The notes: a model not told the origin generated them from the letters alone. Shown: positions 35,115 through 43,620, numbered from the stretch's first letter. The stretch is 64,000 bases of DNA from Bacillus sp. MYb209 (GCF_002975175.1 NZ_PCNZ01000003.1:333926-397925); one strand, 5' to 3'. Numbers and translations: made by a program.

Positions 35115-35319
35115 CACTTAATCTCCTCTATCTCTATATTTTCAAGAAAATTATAATATGGAAAAATATTCAAATGAACCGAATGTTCATATTTAATATA
35201 CAATTAACTTCTATAACTAAAGATAAGAAAACACTCTTATCTTATTCCAACATAACGGTGTCGAGAGAATATGGTCTTACCCCAGTCAAGTAGACAGTAA
35301 TAGATTAGGTGTCTTTTCA

Positions 35320-36138
35320 TTAAGCAGCCTTAGTTCCAAATTCAATAGGACTAAGGTTGTTTAATCTTTTTTGAAATCTTTTTTTATTGTAATAGCTCAT
35401 ATATCTTTTAGTAGCCTTAAAAACTTCTGCTTTTTCATGAAACGTATGTCTATAAAAGCATTCTGCCTTAAAATGACTAAAAAAGCTCTCTATACATGCA
35501 TTATCGTAACAATTTCCCTTCCTAGACATACTCACGGTTATTTTGTGCTTTTTAAGTAATTGGTTATATTTTTTTGACGTATACTGATAACCTCGGTCGC
35601 TATGTAATACTGTTTCGTGGAATTTTCTTTTTCTTAAGGCTTTATTAACTGTGTCTGTAACTAATTTTAAATTGTTGTATTCGCTCATTTGGTAGGCCAC
35701 AACTTCGTTATTGTAAAGGTCTAGTATCACGGAAAGATATATGCGCTTATTGTTAAAGGTAAGATAGGTTATATCTGTAACCCATTTTTCATTTGGCCTT
35801 GTAGTTGAAAACTCTCTGTTTAACAGATTTTCCGACACGCCGCATTGTTCTTTTAAACCAAAATGCCTCCACTTTTTCTTTCGAATCTTAGCTTGTATCC
35901 CCATTTTTCTCATTAAACGATATGCTCTTTTGTGATTTACCTGTAAACCATAATACTTTGTGAGCCATATACAAATTCTTCGGTAACCATAGCTACCATT
36001 TATATCTGGATCTCGTTCGCATTCTACTATTTTAGACATGATAAATTGGTCCTCTTTCATCTTTTCAGAGGGATCGTTGATTCTTTTTTCCCACTTATAA
36101 TATCCACTTCTTGAAACACCTGCAATTTCACAAAGCAA
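35320..36138 (-). CDS. IS3-family transposase OrfB (DDE)
   Basis: Integrase-fold catalytic protein of at least 272 residues. It has the HTH_21-type VSRSGYYKWEKR start region and the DDE core: WVTDITYLTFNNKRIYLSVI (first D), HSDRGYQYTSKKY (second D) and SMSRKGNCYDNACIESFFSHF (E). All three acids are present. The frame is open upstream of the first ATG and joins orfA in the -1 frame at a run of seven A residues (36195-36201), so the real product is probably the OrfAB fusion made by programmed frameshifting. Because orfA carries a frameshift, the fusion may not form normally. Confidence 0.88.
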   Translation of the reverse strand: MLCEIAGVSRSGYYKWEKRINDPSEKMKEDQFIMSKIVECERDPDINGSYGYRRICIWLTKYYGLQVNHKRAYRLMRKMGIQAKIRKKKWRHFGLKEQCGVSENLLNREFSTTRPNEKWVTDITYLTFNNKRIYLSVILDLYNNEVVAYQMSEYNNLKLVTDTVNKALRKRKFHETVLHSDRGYQYTSKKYNQLLKKHKITVSMSRKGNCYDNACIESFFSHFKAECFYRHTFHEKAEVFKATKRYMSYYNKKRFQKRLNNLSPIEFGTKAA

Positions 36139-36182
36139 TACAATTGAAAAGTTCTGTTTTAAGGTATGAATGACCTCGTATT

Positions 36183-36492
36183 CTACTGATTTAATTTTTT
36201 TGATCTCATCCCCTTTTTCGTAGCTAATAGCTTTTTTAAGTATGCGTTTTCCGCTTCTAATCGTTGTATTCTAGCATCTTGATTTATTTCATTTGTTTGT
36301 CTAGATCTTCCACGTTTTTCTTGTAGGCCCAGAATCCCTTCATTTTTATATTTTTTAATCCATCTATCTATAACTGAATATGTAACTCCTAATTCCTTTC
36401 CAATTAATTGTACTTCCAATTCCTCTATGTAAGTACAATTCAATAGCTTTCATTTTAAAATCGATTGAAAAAGTTCTTCTAATTTTCCCCAT
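36183..36492 (-). pseudogene. IS3-family OrfA, N-terminus out of frame
   Basis: The ATG at 36492 follows GAGGGG and gives MGKIRRTFSIDFKMKAIELY then LHRGIGST, the standard OrfA beginning. The rest of OrfA (IGKELGVTYSVIDRWIKKYK, then leucine zipper RIQRLEAENAYLKKLLATKK) is in another frame, so there is a frameshift near 36445. OrfA binds the terminal repeats, so the element may be inactive unless a later start is used. Its stop at 36183 comes just after the A7 slippery run shared with orfB. Confidence 0.7.
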
Positions 36493-36592
36493 AAAAAAAT
36501 CCCCTCTATTATAAACAGTAAAGTAACTTTCTTTCAACTGTCTACTATAAGGGGATCATATCAATACGCTAAAGTCATCTTTTTCTACCTTA

Positions 36593-36886
36593 TTATTTTA
36601 CTAACTCTCCATTATAAACTTTTATATCAAGCGGAGCCGTTAAAAACTGTGCTGCTTTACTAACGAAAGATGTGAAGTGTTCACTCGTATTATGGCTCGC
36701 AACTGCTGTTTCATCTTTCCATACTTCTACCATTGTATAAACACTTTCTTTTTCAGTATCATTATATAGGTCGTAAGATACATTTCCACTTTCTTCTCTT
36801 GAACCATGAAGTAGTGGCTGAATTTCTTCTAAAAATGATTGTTGTTTTACTGAATCTACTTGAAATATTGCGTGAATAATAATCAT
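36593..36886 (-). CDS. Antibiotic biosynthesis monooxygenase (ABM) domain protein
   Basis: A 97-residue dimeric alpha/beta barrel protein, MIIIHAIFQVDSVKQQSFLE, with the ABM pattern ESGNVSYDLYNDTEKESVYT then MVEVWKDETAVASHNTSEHF. Such small proteins act as quinol monooxygenases or haem-degrading enzymes; the HNTSEHF segment with an active-site histidine fits the YgiN-like quinol group. The ATG at 36886 follows GAGGGG; an upstream in-frame start at 36910 is not supported. It is the third gene of a MarR-nitroreductase operon, which points to handling of quinones or nitroaromatics. Confidence 0.82.
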   Translation of the reverse strand: MIIIHAIFQVDSVKQQSFLEEIQPLLHGSREESGNVSYDLYNDTEKESVYTMVEVWKDETAVASHNTSEHFTSFVSKAAQFLTAPLDIKVYNGELVK

Positions 36887-36931
36887 GGTGTTTCCCCTCT
36901 CATATTCCACTTATTTCTGTATTCTGTAAAA

Positions 36932-37570
36932 TTACTTCCACTCAGCAACTTTTTCAACTGGAAGACGTACTGATTGGTAACCACTGTCAGCAGCTTTTCC
37001 GATTGAAATTAACATAACTGGTACGTGACGTTCTTTATCTAATCCGAATGCTTCTGCGATTTGGTCTTTTTCAAATCCACCAATTGGGCAAGTGTCATAA
37101 CCGTGAGCACGAGCTGCTAACATAAATTGCATCGCTACAAGACCACCGTCAATTAGTACCGTATCTTTCATTACTTCTGGTGGAACCATTGAGAAGTAAG
37201 CTGAAAGTTTTTGCATTTGATCTTCTTTTACTTCAGCTGGCATTAATCCGCGCTCTACTGCTGTACCGTAAATTTCTTCTGCGTTATCAAAGTTGTTTAA
37301 GTCACCAAATACAGCGATCATTGCTGAAGATGTTTCTACTTGAGATTGATTAAATTTTGCAAGTGGCGCAAGTGTTGCTTTTGCTTCGTCACTTTCAATA
37401 ACTAGGAATCTCCATGGTTGCATATTTACTGAAGATGGTGCAAGTGTTGCCTCTGTAAGAATTTCTGTCATTTCTTCTTTGCTAATTTTTACAGCTGGAT
37501 CGTATTTACGAATTGAACGACGTCCTGTTAAAATTTCGTTAAAATCATTTGTTTTTACTGAGTTAGTCAT
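36932..37570 (-). CDS. Nitroreductase family protein (MhqN/YodC-like)
   Basis: An FMN-dependent NAD(P)H oxidoreductase of 212 residues. The FMN loop is RRSIRKYDPAVKISKEEM at the N-terminus (residues about 17-34), with LAPSSVNMQPWRFLVIE, the helix DGGLVAMQFMLAARAHGYDT and CPIGGF near the C-terminus. These enzymes reduce quinones, nitroaromatics or azo compounds by two electrons. It lies 18 bases after the MarR gene and 45 before the ABM gene; the trio resembles the MhqR-controlled quinone and catechol stress genes of bacilli. Confidence 0.88.
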   Translation of the reverse strand: MTNSVKTNDFNEILTGRRSIRKYDPAVKISKEEMTEILTEATLAPSSVNMQPWRFLVIESDEAKATLAPLAKFNQSQVETSSAMIAVFGDLNNFDNAEEIYGTAVERGLMPAEVKEDQMQKLSAYFSMVPPEVMKDTVLIDGGLVAMQFMLAARAHGYDTCPIGGFEKDQIAEAFGLDKERHVPVMLISIGKAADSGYQSVRLPVEKVAEWK

Positions 37571-37588
37571 AGTTGTATTCTCCCTTTT

Positions 37589-38017
37589 TTATAATTCTTT
37601 TATGTTTTCTTGAATGCGGTCTAACATCATTAAAAGATTGTCGCGTTCTTCTTCACTTAATCCTTTAAATGCCGAAGTAGCGAAACGCTCTTTTTCCTCT
37701 TGATACACTTGAATTTTATTTCGCCCCTCTTCTGTAAGAGAAACTAACGTAATTCTGTTATCATCTGGATTTTTACGTCTTGTAATCATTCCGTTTGCTT
37801 CCAGCTGTTTTAAATGCCTCGTAATCGCGGCATTATCAATATTCACTTCTTGCTGAAGTGCTTTTTGACTAATTTCATCTACTTCATATAACTGAAGTAT
37901 GAGCTCTAATCTAGACTGGCTCATACCGGTACACCCTTCAAACTTCGAACTTACTTCTTTATTGAGGAAGTGCAATTTATATAAAATAATCGCTTCTTTT
38001 GAGCATGAACTTGTCAA
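37589..38017 (-). CDS. MarR-family repressor
   Basis: A 142-residue winged-helix dimer: LILQLYEVDEISQKALQQEV, the recognition region NIDNAAITRHLKQLEANGMI and the wing RRKNPDDNRITLVSLTEEG. TTG at 38017 is the start, because AGGAGG stands 6 bases before it. A cysteine at residue 5 and another at about 29 could sense thiol-reactive quinones, as proposed for related regulators, but this is inference. It heads the operon with the nitroreductase and ABM genes and probably represses it through the two palindromes at 38051-38077. Confidence 0.88.
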   Translation of the reverse strand: MTSSCSKEAIILYKLHFLNKEVSSKFEGCTGMSQSRLELILQLYEVDEISQKALQQEVNIDNAAITRHLKQLEANGMITRRKNPDDNRITLVSLTEEGRNKIQVYQEEKERFATSAFKGLSEEERDNLLMMLDRIQENIKEL

Positions 38018-38050
38018 ATTACCCCTCCTTTACATCCAAAACAAAAACGC

Positions 38051-38077
38051 TTGATGTATCAATAGTTGATATGTCAA
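38051..38077. promoter_or_regulatory. Two MarR-type palindromes
   Basis: TTGATGTATCAA (38051-38062) and TTGATATGTCAA (38066-38077) are 12-bp inverted repeats with centres 15 bp apart, 34 bp upstream of the marR start. They are probable operators of the MarR protein. Confidence 0.65.
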
Positions 38078-38243
38078 TTAATATAATGGATACCGATTTA
38101 AAATGCAAGCATTTTGTTTTCACTATTTATTTTTTTGAAATTCGCCTATTAATATTTTTCCAAAATAAGGCGTTTTATGACGTTACAAAAAATGTAAATT
38201 ACATTATAATAGTAATAATTTAAATGACTGGAGAGTGATTGTA

Positions 38244-38369
38244 ATGCGGCAATACACAAATAGAAATGAGGAAATGAAAATGGAAAATGAAATGAGGATA
38301 TTTATATATGACAACAATAAATATAGGGATTGTCGCGCACGTAGACGCTGGCAAGACGAGTTTGACTGA
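38244..38369 (+). CDS. Upstream ORF overlapping the Tet(M)-like gene
   Basis: The ATG at 38244 follows GGAGAG with good spacing and encodes 41 residues, MRQYTNRNEEMKMENEMRIF and on to RRRWQDEFD. Its stop (38367-38369) lies 62 bases inside the GTPase gene in another frame. Translating ribosomes would therefore run across the GTPase start site. It may be a regulatory leader like those described before tet(M), or a chance frame. The peptide itself has no known family. Confidence 0.4.
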   Translation: MRQYTNRNEEMKMENEMRIFIYDNNKYRDCRARRRWQDEFD

Positions 38370-40251
38370 GCGTATTCTTTATGAAACGAATGTGATTAAA
38401 AAAGTTGGCCGAGTTGATAGCGGAAATACGCAAACTGACTCAATGGAATTAGAAAGACAACGCGGAATTACGATTAAAGCATCTGTCGTTTCTTTCTTTA
38501 TTGGTGACTTAAAAGTAAATGTCATTGATACACCTGGACACGCTGATTTTATCGCTGAAGTGGAGCGATCATTCCGCGTTTTAGACGGTGCCATTTTAGT
38601 TATCTCTGCCGTTGAAGGTGTGCAAGCACAAACGAAGATTTTAATGCGAACACTACAGAAACTAAACATACCGACTGTTTTATTTGTAAATAAAATAGAC
38701 CGTAGTGGCGCAAATACGGAAAAAGTTGTGAAACAAATAAAAGCAATTCTTTCAAAGGATGCATTCCCCTTCTACTCTGCCCAAAACGAAGGAACAAAGA
38801 AAGCTCGTATTATTGAATATAAATCATATGACGATCGTATTGAACGATTAGCGCCATATAAGGAATCATTGCTTGCATCATATGTAAATAACGAAATAAT
38901 ACCGGACGCACTATTAAGAAAAGAACTCGAAAAGCAAATACAGCAAGCAAATGTGTTTCCTATCTTTTTTGGTTCAGCAATGACAGGTATTGGAGTAACT
39001 GAGTTACTTGAAAATATTTCAGCCCTAATTCCAGCTACTAAATCGGCACAAGATAATACATTATCCGGTGTTGTTTTTAAAATTGAACGAGAATCTTCCG
39101 GGGAAAAAATTGCTTATGTAAGAGTTTTTTCTGGTAGTTTACACGTTAGAAAATATGTTGATATTCAGCGCAGTGAGTCTCTGTCACATAAAGAAAAGAT
39201 TAAAAAAATGTGCATATTTCATAATGGAAATGCGGTTCAAGCTTCTACTGTTCAAAGTGGAGAGTTTTGCAAAGTATGGGGACTTACTAATATTAAAATT
39301 GGTGATATTATCGGTGAACGGACAGATTATATTAAAGACATTCACTTTGCCGAACCACAAATGGAAGCAGCAATCGAGGCAGTTCCTAAAGAACAAATTC
39401 ATAATTTATACGCTGCACTTATGGAACTATGCGAAGAAGATCCTCTCATTAAGGTTTGGAAAGATAATGTTCATAATGAACTATACATTCGCCTTTTCGG
39501 TGAAGTACAAAAAGAAGTTATTGAAACAACACTTTATGAAAAATACAATTTACAAGTTACTTTTTCAAATACGCGAGTTGTATGTATTGAAAAACCAATT
39601 GGCATAGGGAATAGCGTTGAAGTAATGGGTGAAAAAGAGAATCCTTTTTACGCAACAATCGGCTTCAAAGTGGAACGTGGTGAACTTAACTCTGGTATTA
39701 CGTATAACTTAGGCGTTGAACTCGGATCACTACCTTTAGCATTTCATAAAGCGATTGAAGATACTGTATTTCATACGTTAAAACAAGGTTTATACGGCTG
39801 GGAAGTTACTGACATTATCGTCACATTAACGCATACTGGCTATGCAAGTCCTGTCACAACAGCAAGTGACTTTAGAAATTTAACCCCACTCGTTTTAATG
39901 GATGCATTGAAACGAGCTGAAACATGTGTATTTGAACCAATAAATGCATTTGAATTAACTGTTCCAGAGCACGCAATTAGTACCGCAATGTATAAACTAG
40001 CTGCCATTCCAGCAACTTTTGCAGAGCCTACGTTGCATAATGACTCTTATCATTTAACAGGATCATTACTTGTTGCAAAAACAGAGAATTTTAAACGAAT
40101 GCTCCATTCATTTACTGAAGGAGAAGGTATCTTTATAACAAAGCCAGGTGGTTTTACAAAACTGACGGCTCCCTTCCCTACTCGAAAACGTGTTGACTTT
40201 AATCCGCTAAATCGGAAAGATTATTTACTTCATGTGTTGAAGGCTTATTAA
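38308..40251 (+). CDS. EF-G-like GTPase, tetracycline ribosomal-protection (Tet(M)/OtrA) type
   Basis: A 647-residue translational GTPase. The G domain has G1 AHVDAGKTS (residues 10-18), switch RGITIKASVV, G3 DTPGHADF, G4 NKID, followed by domain II and EF-G-like domains III-V; the length equals that of Tet(M)/Tet(O), shorter than EF-G (about 690). Such proteins remove tetracycline from the ribosome. The N-terminal region VDSGNTQTDSMELERQRGIT is typical of the Tet group. Chromosomal relatives in the B. cereus group are not always proven to give resistance. GAGG lies about 10 bases before the ATG; an overlapping upstream ORF may control it. Confidence 0.85.
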   Translation: MTTINIGIVAHVDAGKTSLTERILYETNVIKKVGRVDSGNTQTDSMELERQRGITIKASVVSFFIGDLKVNVIDTPGHADFIAEVERSFRVLDGAILVISAVEGVQAQTKILMRTLQKLNIPTVLFVNKIDRSGANTEKVVKQIKAILSKDAFPFYSAQNEGTKKARIIEYKSYDDRIERLAPYKESLLASYVNNEIIPDALLRKELEKQIQQANVFPIFFGSAMTGIGVTELLENISALIPATKSAQDNTLSGVVFKIERESSGEKIAYVRVFSGSLHVRKYVDIQRSESLSHKEKIKKMCIFHNGNAVQASTVQSGEFCKVWGLTNIKIGDIIGERTDYIKDIHFAEPQMEAAIEAVPKEQIHNLYAALMELCEEDPLIKVWKDNVHNELYIRLFGEVQKEVIETTLYEKYNLQVTFSNTRVVCIEKPIGIGNSVEVMGEKENPFYATIGFKVERGELNSGITYNLGVELGSLPLAFHKAIEDTVFHTLKQGLYGWEVTDIIVTLTHTGYASPVTTASDFRNLTPLVLMDALKRAETCVFEPINAFELTVPEHAISTAMYKLAAIPATFAEPTLHNDSYHLTGSLLVAKTENFKRMLHSFTEGEGIFITKPGGFTKLTAPFPTRKRVDFNPLNRKDYLLHVLKAY

Positions 40252-40263
40252 TTAACAAATAGG

Positions 40264-40311
40264 AAAAAGCGCCCTCTTGTATGATATTTTCTTTACTAGA
40301 GGGCACTTTTT
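40264..40311. terminator. Terminator between convergent genes
   Basis: GCCCTCT (40271-40277) pairs with AGAGGGC (40298-40304) and has A/T runs on both outer sides, so it can serve both the GTPase gene and the gentisate operon. Confidence 0.8.
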
Positions 40312-40320
40312 TACACAATA

Positions 40321-41433
40321 TCAAGGTAGAGCTGGTTCAAACTCTCCTGTGATTGTTTGATATCCATTATTGTTCTCATATTCCTGTTTCCGCTCTAACC
40401 CGAACTTTTCTAAAATAGGAAGGTCATTTGTTGAAAATACATAACTATTTTCTAGCGCAACGTGTTCGTGCCATGCCCAGTTTGGTACAACAAAGAAGTC
40501 TCCTTTCGACCAGTCAAAGCGAACACCATTAATAATCGTATATCCTGCCCCTTCATGCACATGATAGATTGATGCATGCGTATGACGGTGTGCTTTTCCT
40601 TTGAATCCCTTCGGCAATTTTTGCATCCAAGCTGCAATCGTTGGACACGCTGTCTCACCGTTCGATGGATTTATATATTCAACAGCATAACCATCGTAAG
40701 CATCTGGCTCAAAACGACTTAATCCGTTAAGCGCTGCTTCCGTCCCTAACCATTTGTAAGAACTAAGTGGTGCTTTCTTTGCATATCGGTCGGAAATCGG
40801 TCGAACCATTCCACCTTCATAACGCTGAGCAGTATAATTGTCCGGCACATTTGGCTGTTCAATTTTTTCTGGATACGGCTCAAAGAACGTACCGCCGAGA
40901 TAATAAATGGTCGGAATATCAAGACAATCCATCCAAATCATCGGTTTGTCACCAGTGTGACCATGTCCATGCCACAGTCCATTTGGAGTTGTTAAAAAGT
41001 CTCCCCGTCCCATGAAAATACGCTCTCCTTGCACAATTGAGTAAGCCCCTTCTCCTTCCATGACGAAACGTAACGCATTTTGAACATGCCGATGTGACGG
41101 AGCGGTTTCTCCAGGTTGTATCAATTGAACCGCTGCATATAACGTTTGTGTAGTCGATGCCCAGCCCCATGGCTTTCTATAATTAAGTCCTGGATTTTGG
41201 AAATAAATCGCCCTTCGTTCTCCACCGCGATCTGGTGTAAATATTTGCGTCGCTTCCATTAACTTTTTGTGAAGCAATTCAGATTTCCAAAGGTACGCTT
41301 GTGCATGTGGTTCAGGTGTATGTTTCATTAAATCTGGGATCGCGTTCCAAAGTGGTCCGAGATGATATTGTTCTATATCACGATTGAAATCTTGTACGAG
41401 TGCACTTTCAAAAAAAGCATTTTTTTCCGCCAT
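40321..41433 (-). CDS. Gentisate 1,2-dioxygenase
   Basis: Fe(II)-dependent bicupin enzyme of 370 residues that opens the gentisate ring to maleylpyruvate. The first cupin has SHRHVQNALRFVMEGEG with metal histidines near residues 114-116 and WHGHGH at 154-159; the second has HRHTHASIYHVHEGAGYT and WAWHEHVALEN. RYEGGMVRPI and TIAAWMQKLPKGF fit the gentisate rather than the 1-hydroxy-2-naphthoate branch, though the two are close. ATG 41433 follows AAAGGAGG. It is the last gene of the ten-gene operon, followed by a terminator, and the central reaction of the pathway. Confidence 0.92.
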   Translation of the reverse strand: MAEKNAFFESALVQDFNRDIEQYHLGPLWNAIPDLMKHTPEPHAQAYLWKSELLHKKLMEATQIFTPDRGGERRAIYFQNPGLNYRKPWGWASTTQTLYAAVQLIQPGETAPSHRHVQNALRFVMEGEGAYSIVQGERIFMGRGDFLTTPNGLWHGHGHTGDKPMIWMDCLDIPTIYYLGGTFFEPYPEKIEQPNVPDNYTAQRYEGGMVRPISDRYAKKAPLSSYKWLGTEAALNGLSRFEPDAYDGYAVEYINPSNGETACPTIAAWMQKLPKGFKGKAHRHTHASIYHVHEGAGYTIINGVRFDWSKGDFFVVPNWAWHEHVALENSYVFSTNDLPILEKFGLERKQEYENNNGYQTITGEFEPALP

Positions 41434-41447
41434 GTTATTTGCCTCCT

Positions 41448-41948
41448 TTATCGCTCATTAAATTTAGATAAATTTCGCTCGATTTGGTTATAATGCTTTT
41501 CTGTATGCTCTACGATGAGGTGATTAACGATGAATTCAATCGGCTTGTTGTCGAAACGAGGATTGCGACTTGGAGCCTGTATGGTTAAATCTTCGACTGT
41601 TAATTTTTTTAATACATTCTCTATTATGATAGGTATTGAAGAGAGCTGTTGAATGACTCCGTCTACAGAAAGTTTATTTATATTCTCTTCTGAAACTGTT
41701 TGTAGTCGTACTTCATCTGTCAAGCCACGGCCCCATAGCTTTTCAGGTTGTAATTTAATATTGTTAATTTCTTTTGCCCAATACGGAATTGCTTCTACTA
41801 AATGTGTAATAATTTGCATAACTGACCATTCGTCTTCTGACGGTTTCCAACGAACCGTTTCCTCAGGCAAAGACTTAACAACAGTTTCTATTTTATTAAT
41901 CGATTCACGGATAGATTCGATAGCATTAATCTGCAAATTTTTAGTCAT
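41448..41948 (-). CDS. DinB/YfiT-type protein, candidate thiol-dependent maleylpyruvate isomerase
   Basis: A 166-residue four-helix DinB-fold protein. The metal triad is visible: His49 in MQIITHLVEAIPYW and His148/His152 in IVEHTEKHYNQIE. The superfamily includes mycothiol-dependent maleylpyruvate isomerase and bacillithiol S-transferases. Here it sits between fumarylpyruvate hydrolase (overlap of 4 bases) and gentisate dioxygenase, exactly where an isomerase for maleylpyruvate is needed and where no glutathione-type isomerase exists; bacilli use bacillithiol. The role is inferred from fold plus position. Otherwise it would be a bacillithiol transferase for detoxification. Confidence 0.8.
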   Translation of the reverse strand: MTKNLQINAIESIRESINKIETVVKSLPEETVRWKPSEDEWSVMQIITHLVEAIPYWAKEINNIKLQPEKLWGRGLTDEVRLQTVSEENINKLSVDGVIQQLSSIPIIIENVLKKLTVEDLTIQAPSRNPRFDNKPIEFIVNHLIVEHTEKHYNQIERNLSKFNER

Positions 41949-42889
41949 AGCACCGGCACCTCTGATGTTTGTTTCACTCTATTTTCAAGTACACCTACTT
42001 GATCAACCTCAATACGAACGATGTCTCCATCTTTAAGAAATACTTGCGGATTATGCGCTACACCTACACCACCTGGAGTACCCGTTAAGATGACATCACC
42101 TGGCTCTAATGTTATTAAATTGGATAAGAATGCAACAAGATATTGAACTGAGAATACTAGATTTGCGGTATTAGACTGTTGACGCTTCTCTCCATTAACT
42201 GTTAAAACAATATCTAATCCAGATGGGTCTGTTAATTCATCCGCTGTAATTAACCACGGCCCCATTGGAGCACTTCCTTCAACTGTCTTACCTTGCAGCC
42301 ACTGAATTGTACGGCGCTGAATATCACGGTAAGTAATATCATTGGCGATCGTGTACCCTGCCACATACTCAAGGGCGTCTGCTTCTGAAACATTCCGAGC
42401 ACGCTTTCCAATTACAAAAGCAAATTCCGCTTCATAATCTAGCTGTTCAGAAATTGGATAAAAAGGAATATCATCTTGTGGGCCAACTACAGTATTAGCA
42501 AACTTCGCAAAGATAACTGGATATGGCGGTAACTCTCGTTTCATTTCCAAAATATGCTCACGATAATTGTGACCTACACAAATAATTTTTCCTGGAGAAG
42601 GAACTGGAGCTTCGATTTTGACTTCCTCTTCTTCAAATATCATTTTAATTTCATTCTCTTTCGTAAGTGCATAAGCAACAGCATCTTTTGCTAGATTCAT
42701 ACTTTCTGTTCCGCCTTGTAAGAACCCATTCATATCCTTTGGAATATACGCTTCTGCAATTTGAGCGGCACGAAGTTTCCCCTCTGATTTCAGTTTTGCT
42801 TTAAAAGCTGCATGCAGATCAATCAATTTCCGATTTTCTAAAGCTGCAATTCTAGTTTCTCCGCTATGGGTAAAAGTAACAAGTTTCAT
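41945..42889 (-). CDS. FAH-family fumarylpyruvate hydrolase
   Basis: A 314-residue enzyme of the fumarylacetoacetate hydrolase family. It has an N-terminal domain (MKLVTFTHSGETRIAALENR) and the catalytic domain with CVGHNYREHILEM, the metal ligands in LDYEAEFAFVIGK, NDITYRDIQRRTIQWLQGKT and the end GDVILTGTPGGVGVAH. In the gentisate pathway it splits fumarylpyruvate into fumarate and pyruvate; it could also use acylpyruvates or 2-oxohept-enedioate-type compounds, but context favours fumarylpyruvate. Its stop overlaps the DinB start. Confidence 0.88.
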   Translation of the reverse strand: MKLVTFTHSGETRIAALENRKLIDLHAAFKAKLKSEGKLRAAQIAEAYIPKDMNGFLQGGTESMNLAKDAVAYALTKENEIKMIFEEEEVKIEAPVPSPGKIICVGHNYREHILEMKRELPPYPVIFAKFANTVVGPQDDIPFYPISEQLDYEAEFAFVIGKRARNVSEADALEYVAGYTIANDITYRDIQRRTIQWLQGKTVEGSAPMGPWLITADELTDPSGLDIVLTVNGEKRQQSNTANLVFSVQYLVAFLSNLITLEPGDVILTGTPGGVGVAHNPQVFLKDGDIVRIEVDQVGVLENRVKQTSEVPVL

Positions 42890-42994
42890 ATTAATCTTCC
42901 TCTCTTAAAATATAGATCTCAAATAGATAAACCTCTTTCTTCTTATACAATCAAAAGCAAGTGCGGGCCACATTTTTATATACCCTTATCTTTG

Positions 42995-43552
42995 TTACAA
43001 TAGATAAAAAGTATTACCTTCTGGACCAAGAGGTAAATGCCCCGCTTCAAGTAACTCAACAATTGGAAGGAACACATTATTTCCTTCAGCTAATTCAGCT
43101 GCACATGCAAGAACACTGATGTACATCGCATGCCCTACGAGAAATTTGACCATTTTCTCATCACCAAATATATTGAATGCTTGTTTATAGGCTCCGTGGA
43201 ATATTGCCTCAGGAACTTTATCCACCACATCTGCAAGGAGTTTTTCGTTTCCTGTGCGTACAATTTTCTCCATTAACTGATCTGGTACTTCTTCTAGCGC
43301 TTCCCATAAAGTACTTCTTTCAAAAGAAAGCCTTTCAATTGTTTCATTTAATTGTTTTCTCGAAATCCATCTTATTTCATATTCACTAATGTTTAGTGAA
43401 CTCATGAATCGATCTACTTTCTTCTCGGCTTCTAGATTTTGTTGTCCAGCGTTCACATACCAGTCCAAAGTCGTTAACCGCTCAATCATTTCATTTGCAG
43501 AACGAGCACCAGAACCATACTTTTCTTCATTTATTAATTGTGACAAAGCCAT
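42995..43552 (-). CDS. Uncharacterised protein of the gentisate operon
   Basis: I do not recognise this 185-residue protein. It is mostly helical and acidic, for example NEMIERLTTLDWYVNAGQQN, IRWISRKQLNETIERLSFER, STLWEALEEVPDQLMEKIV and a hydrophobic helix KFLVGHAMYISVLACAAELA; it ends PLGPEGNTFYLL. No signal peptide, metal motif or known cofactor motif is seen. AAGGAG precedes ATG 43552. It lies between the FAD hydroxylase and the FAH hydrolase in a catabolic operon, so a structural or accessory role (for example with the hydroxylase) is possible, but nothing in sequence proves it. Confidence 0.75.
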   Translation of the reverse strand: MALSQLINEEKYGSGARSANEMIERLTTLDWYVNAGQQNLEAEKKVDRFMSSLNISEYEIRWISRKQLNETIERLSFERSTLWEALEEVPDQLMEKIVRTGNEKLLADVVDKVPEAIFHGAYKQAFNIFGDEKMVKFLVGHAMYISVLACAAELAEGNNVFLPIVELLEAGHLPLGPEGNTFYLL

Positions 43553-43620
43553 TTCATATCGCTCCTTTCATATCGTTCACGTTACTCATCTAGCTGTTTT
43601 CCCTTACAATTTCACCTATA

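Larger units (their letters stand above)
35280..36554 (-). mobile_element. IS3-family insertion sequence (IS150-like)
   Basis: About 1275 bp containing orfA and orfB in IS3 order. The ends are imperfect inverted repeats: CCCC then AGTAGACAGT at the left (35280-35298) and the complement of CCCCTTATAGTAGACAGT at the right (36537-36554). A target duplication could not be identified. It lies 38 bp beyond the end of the quinone-stress operon on the right, so it has probably removed or displaced that operon's terminator. Confidence 0.85.

Noticed and set aside
36183-38017. A defence-island reading of the IS3/MarR region
   Set aside because: No restriction, CRISPR or abortive-infection genes are present; the genes are a redox-stress operon beside an insertion sequence.
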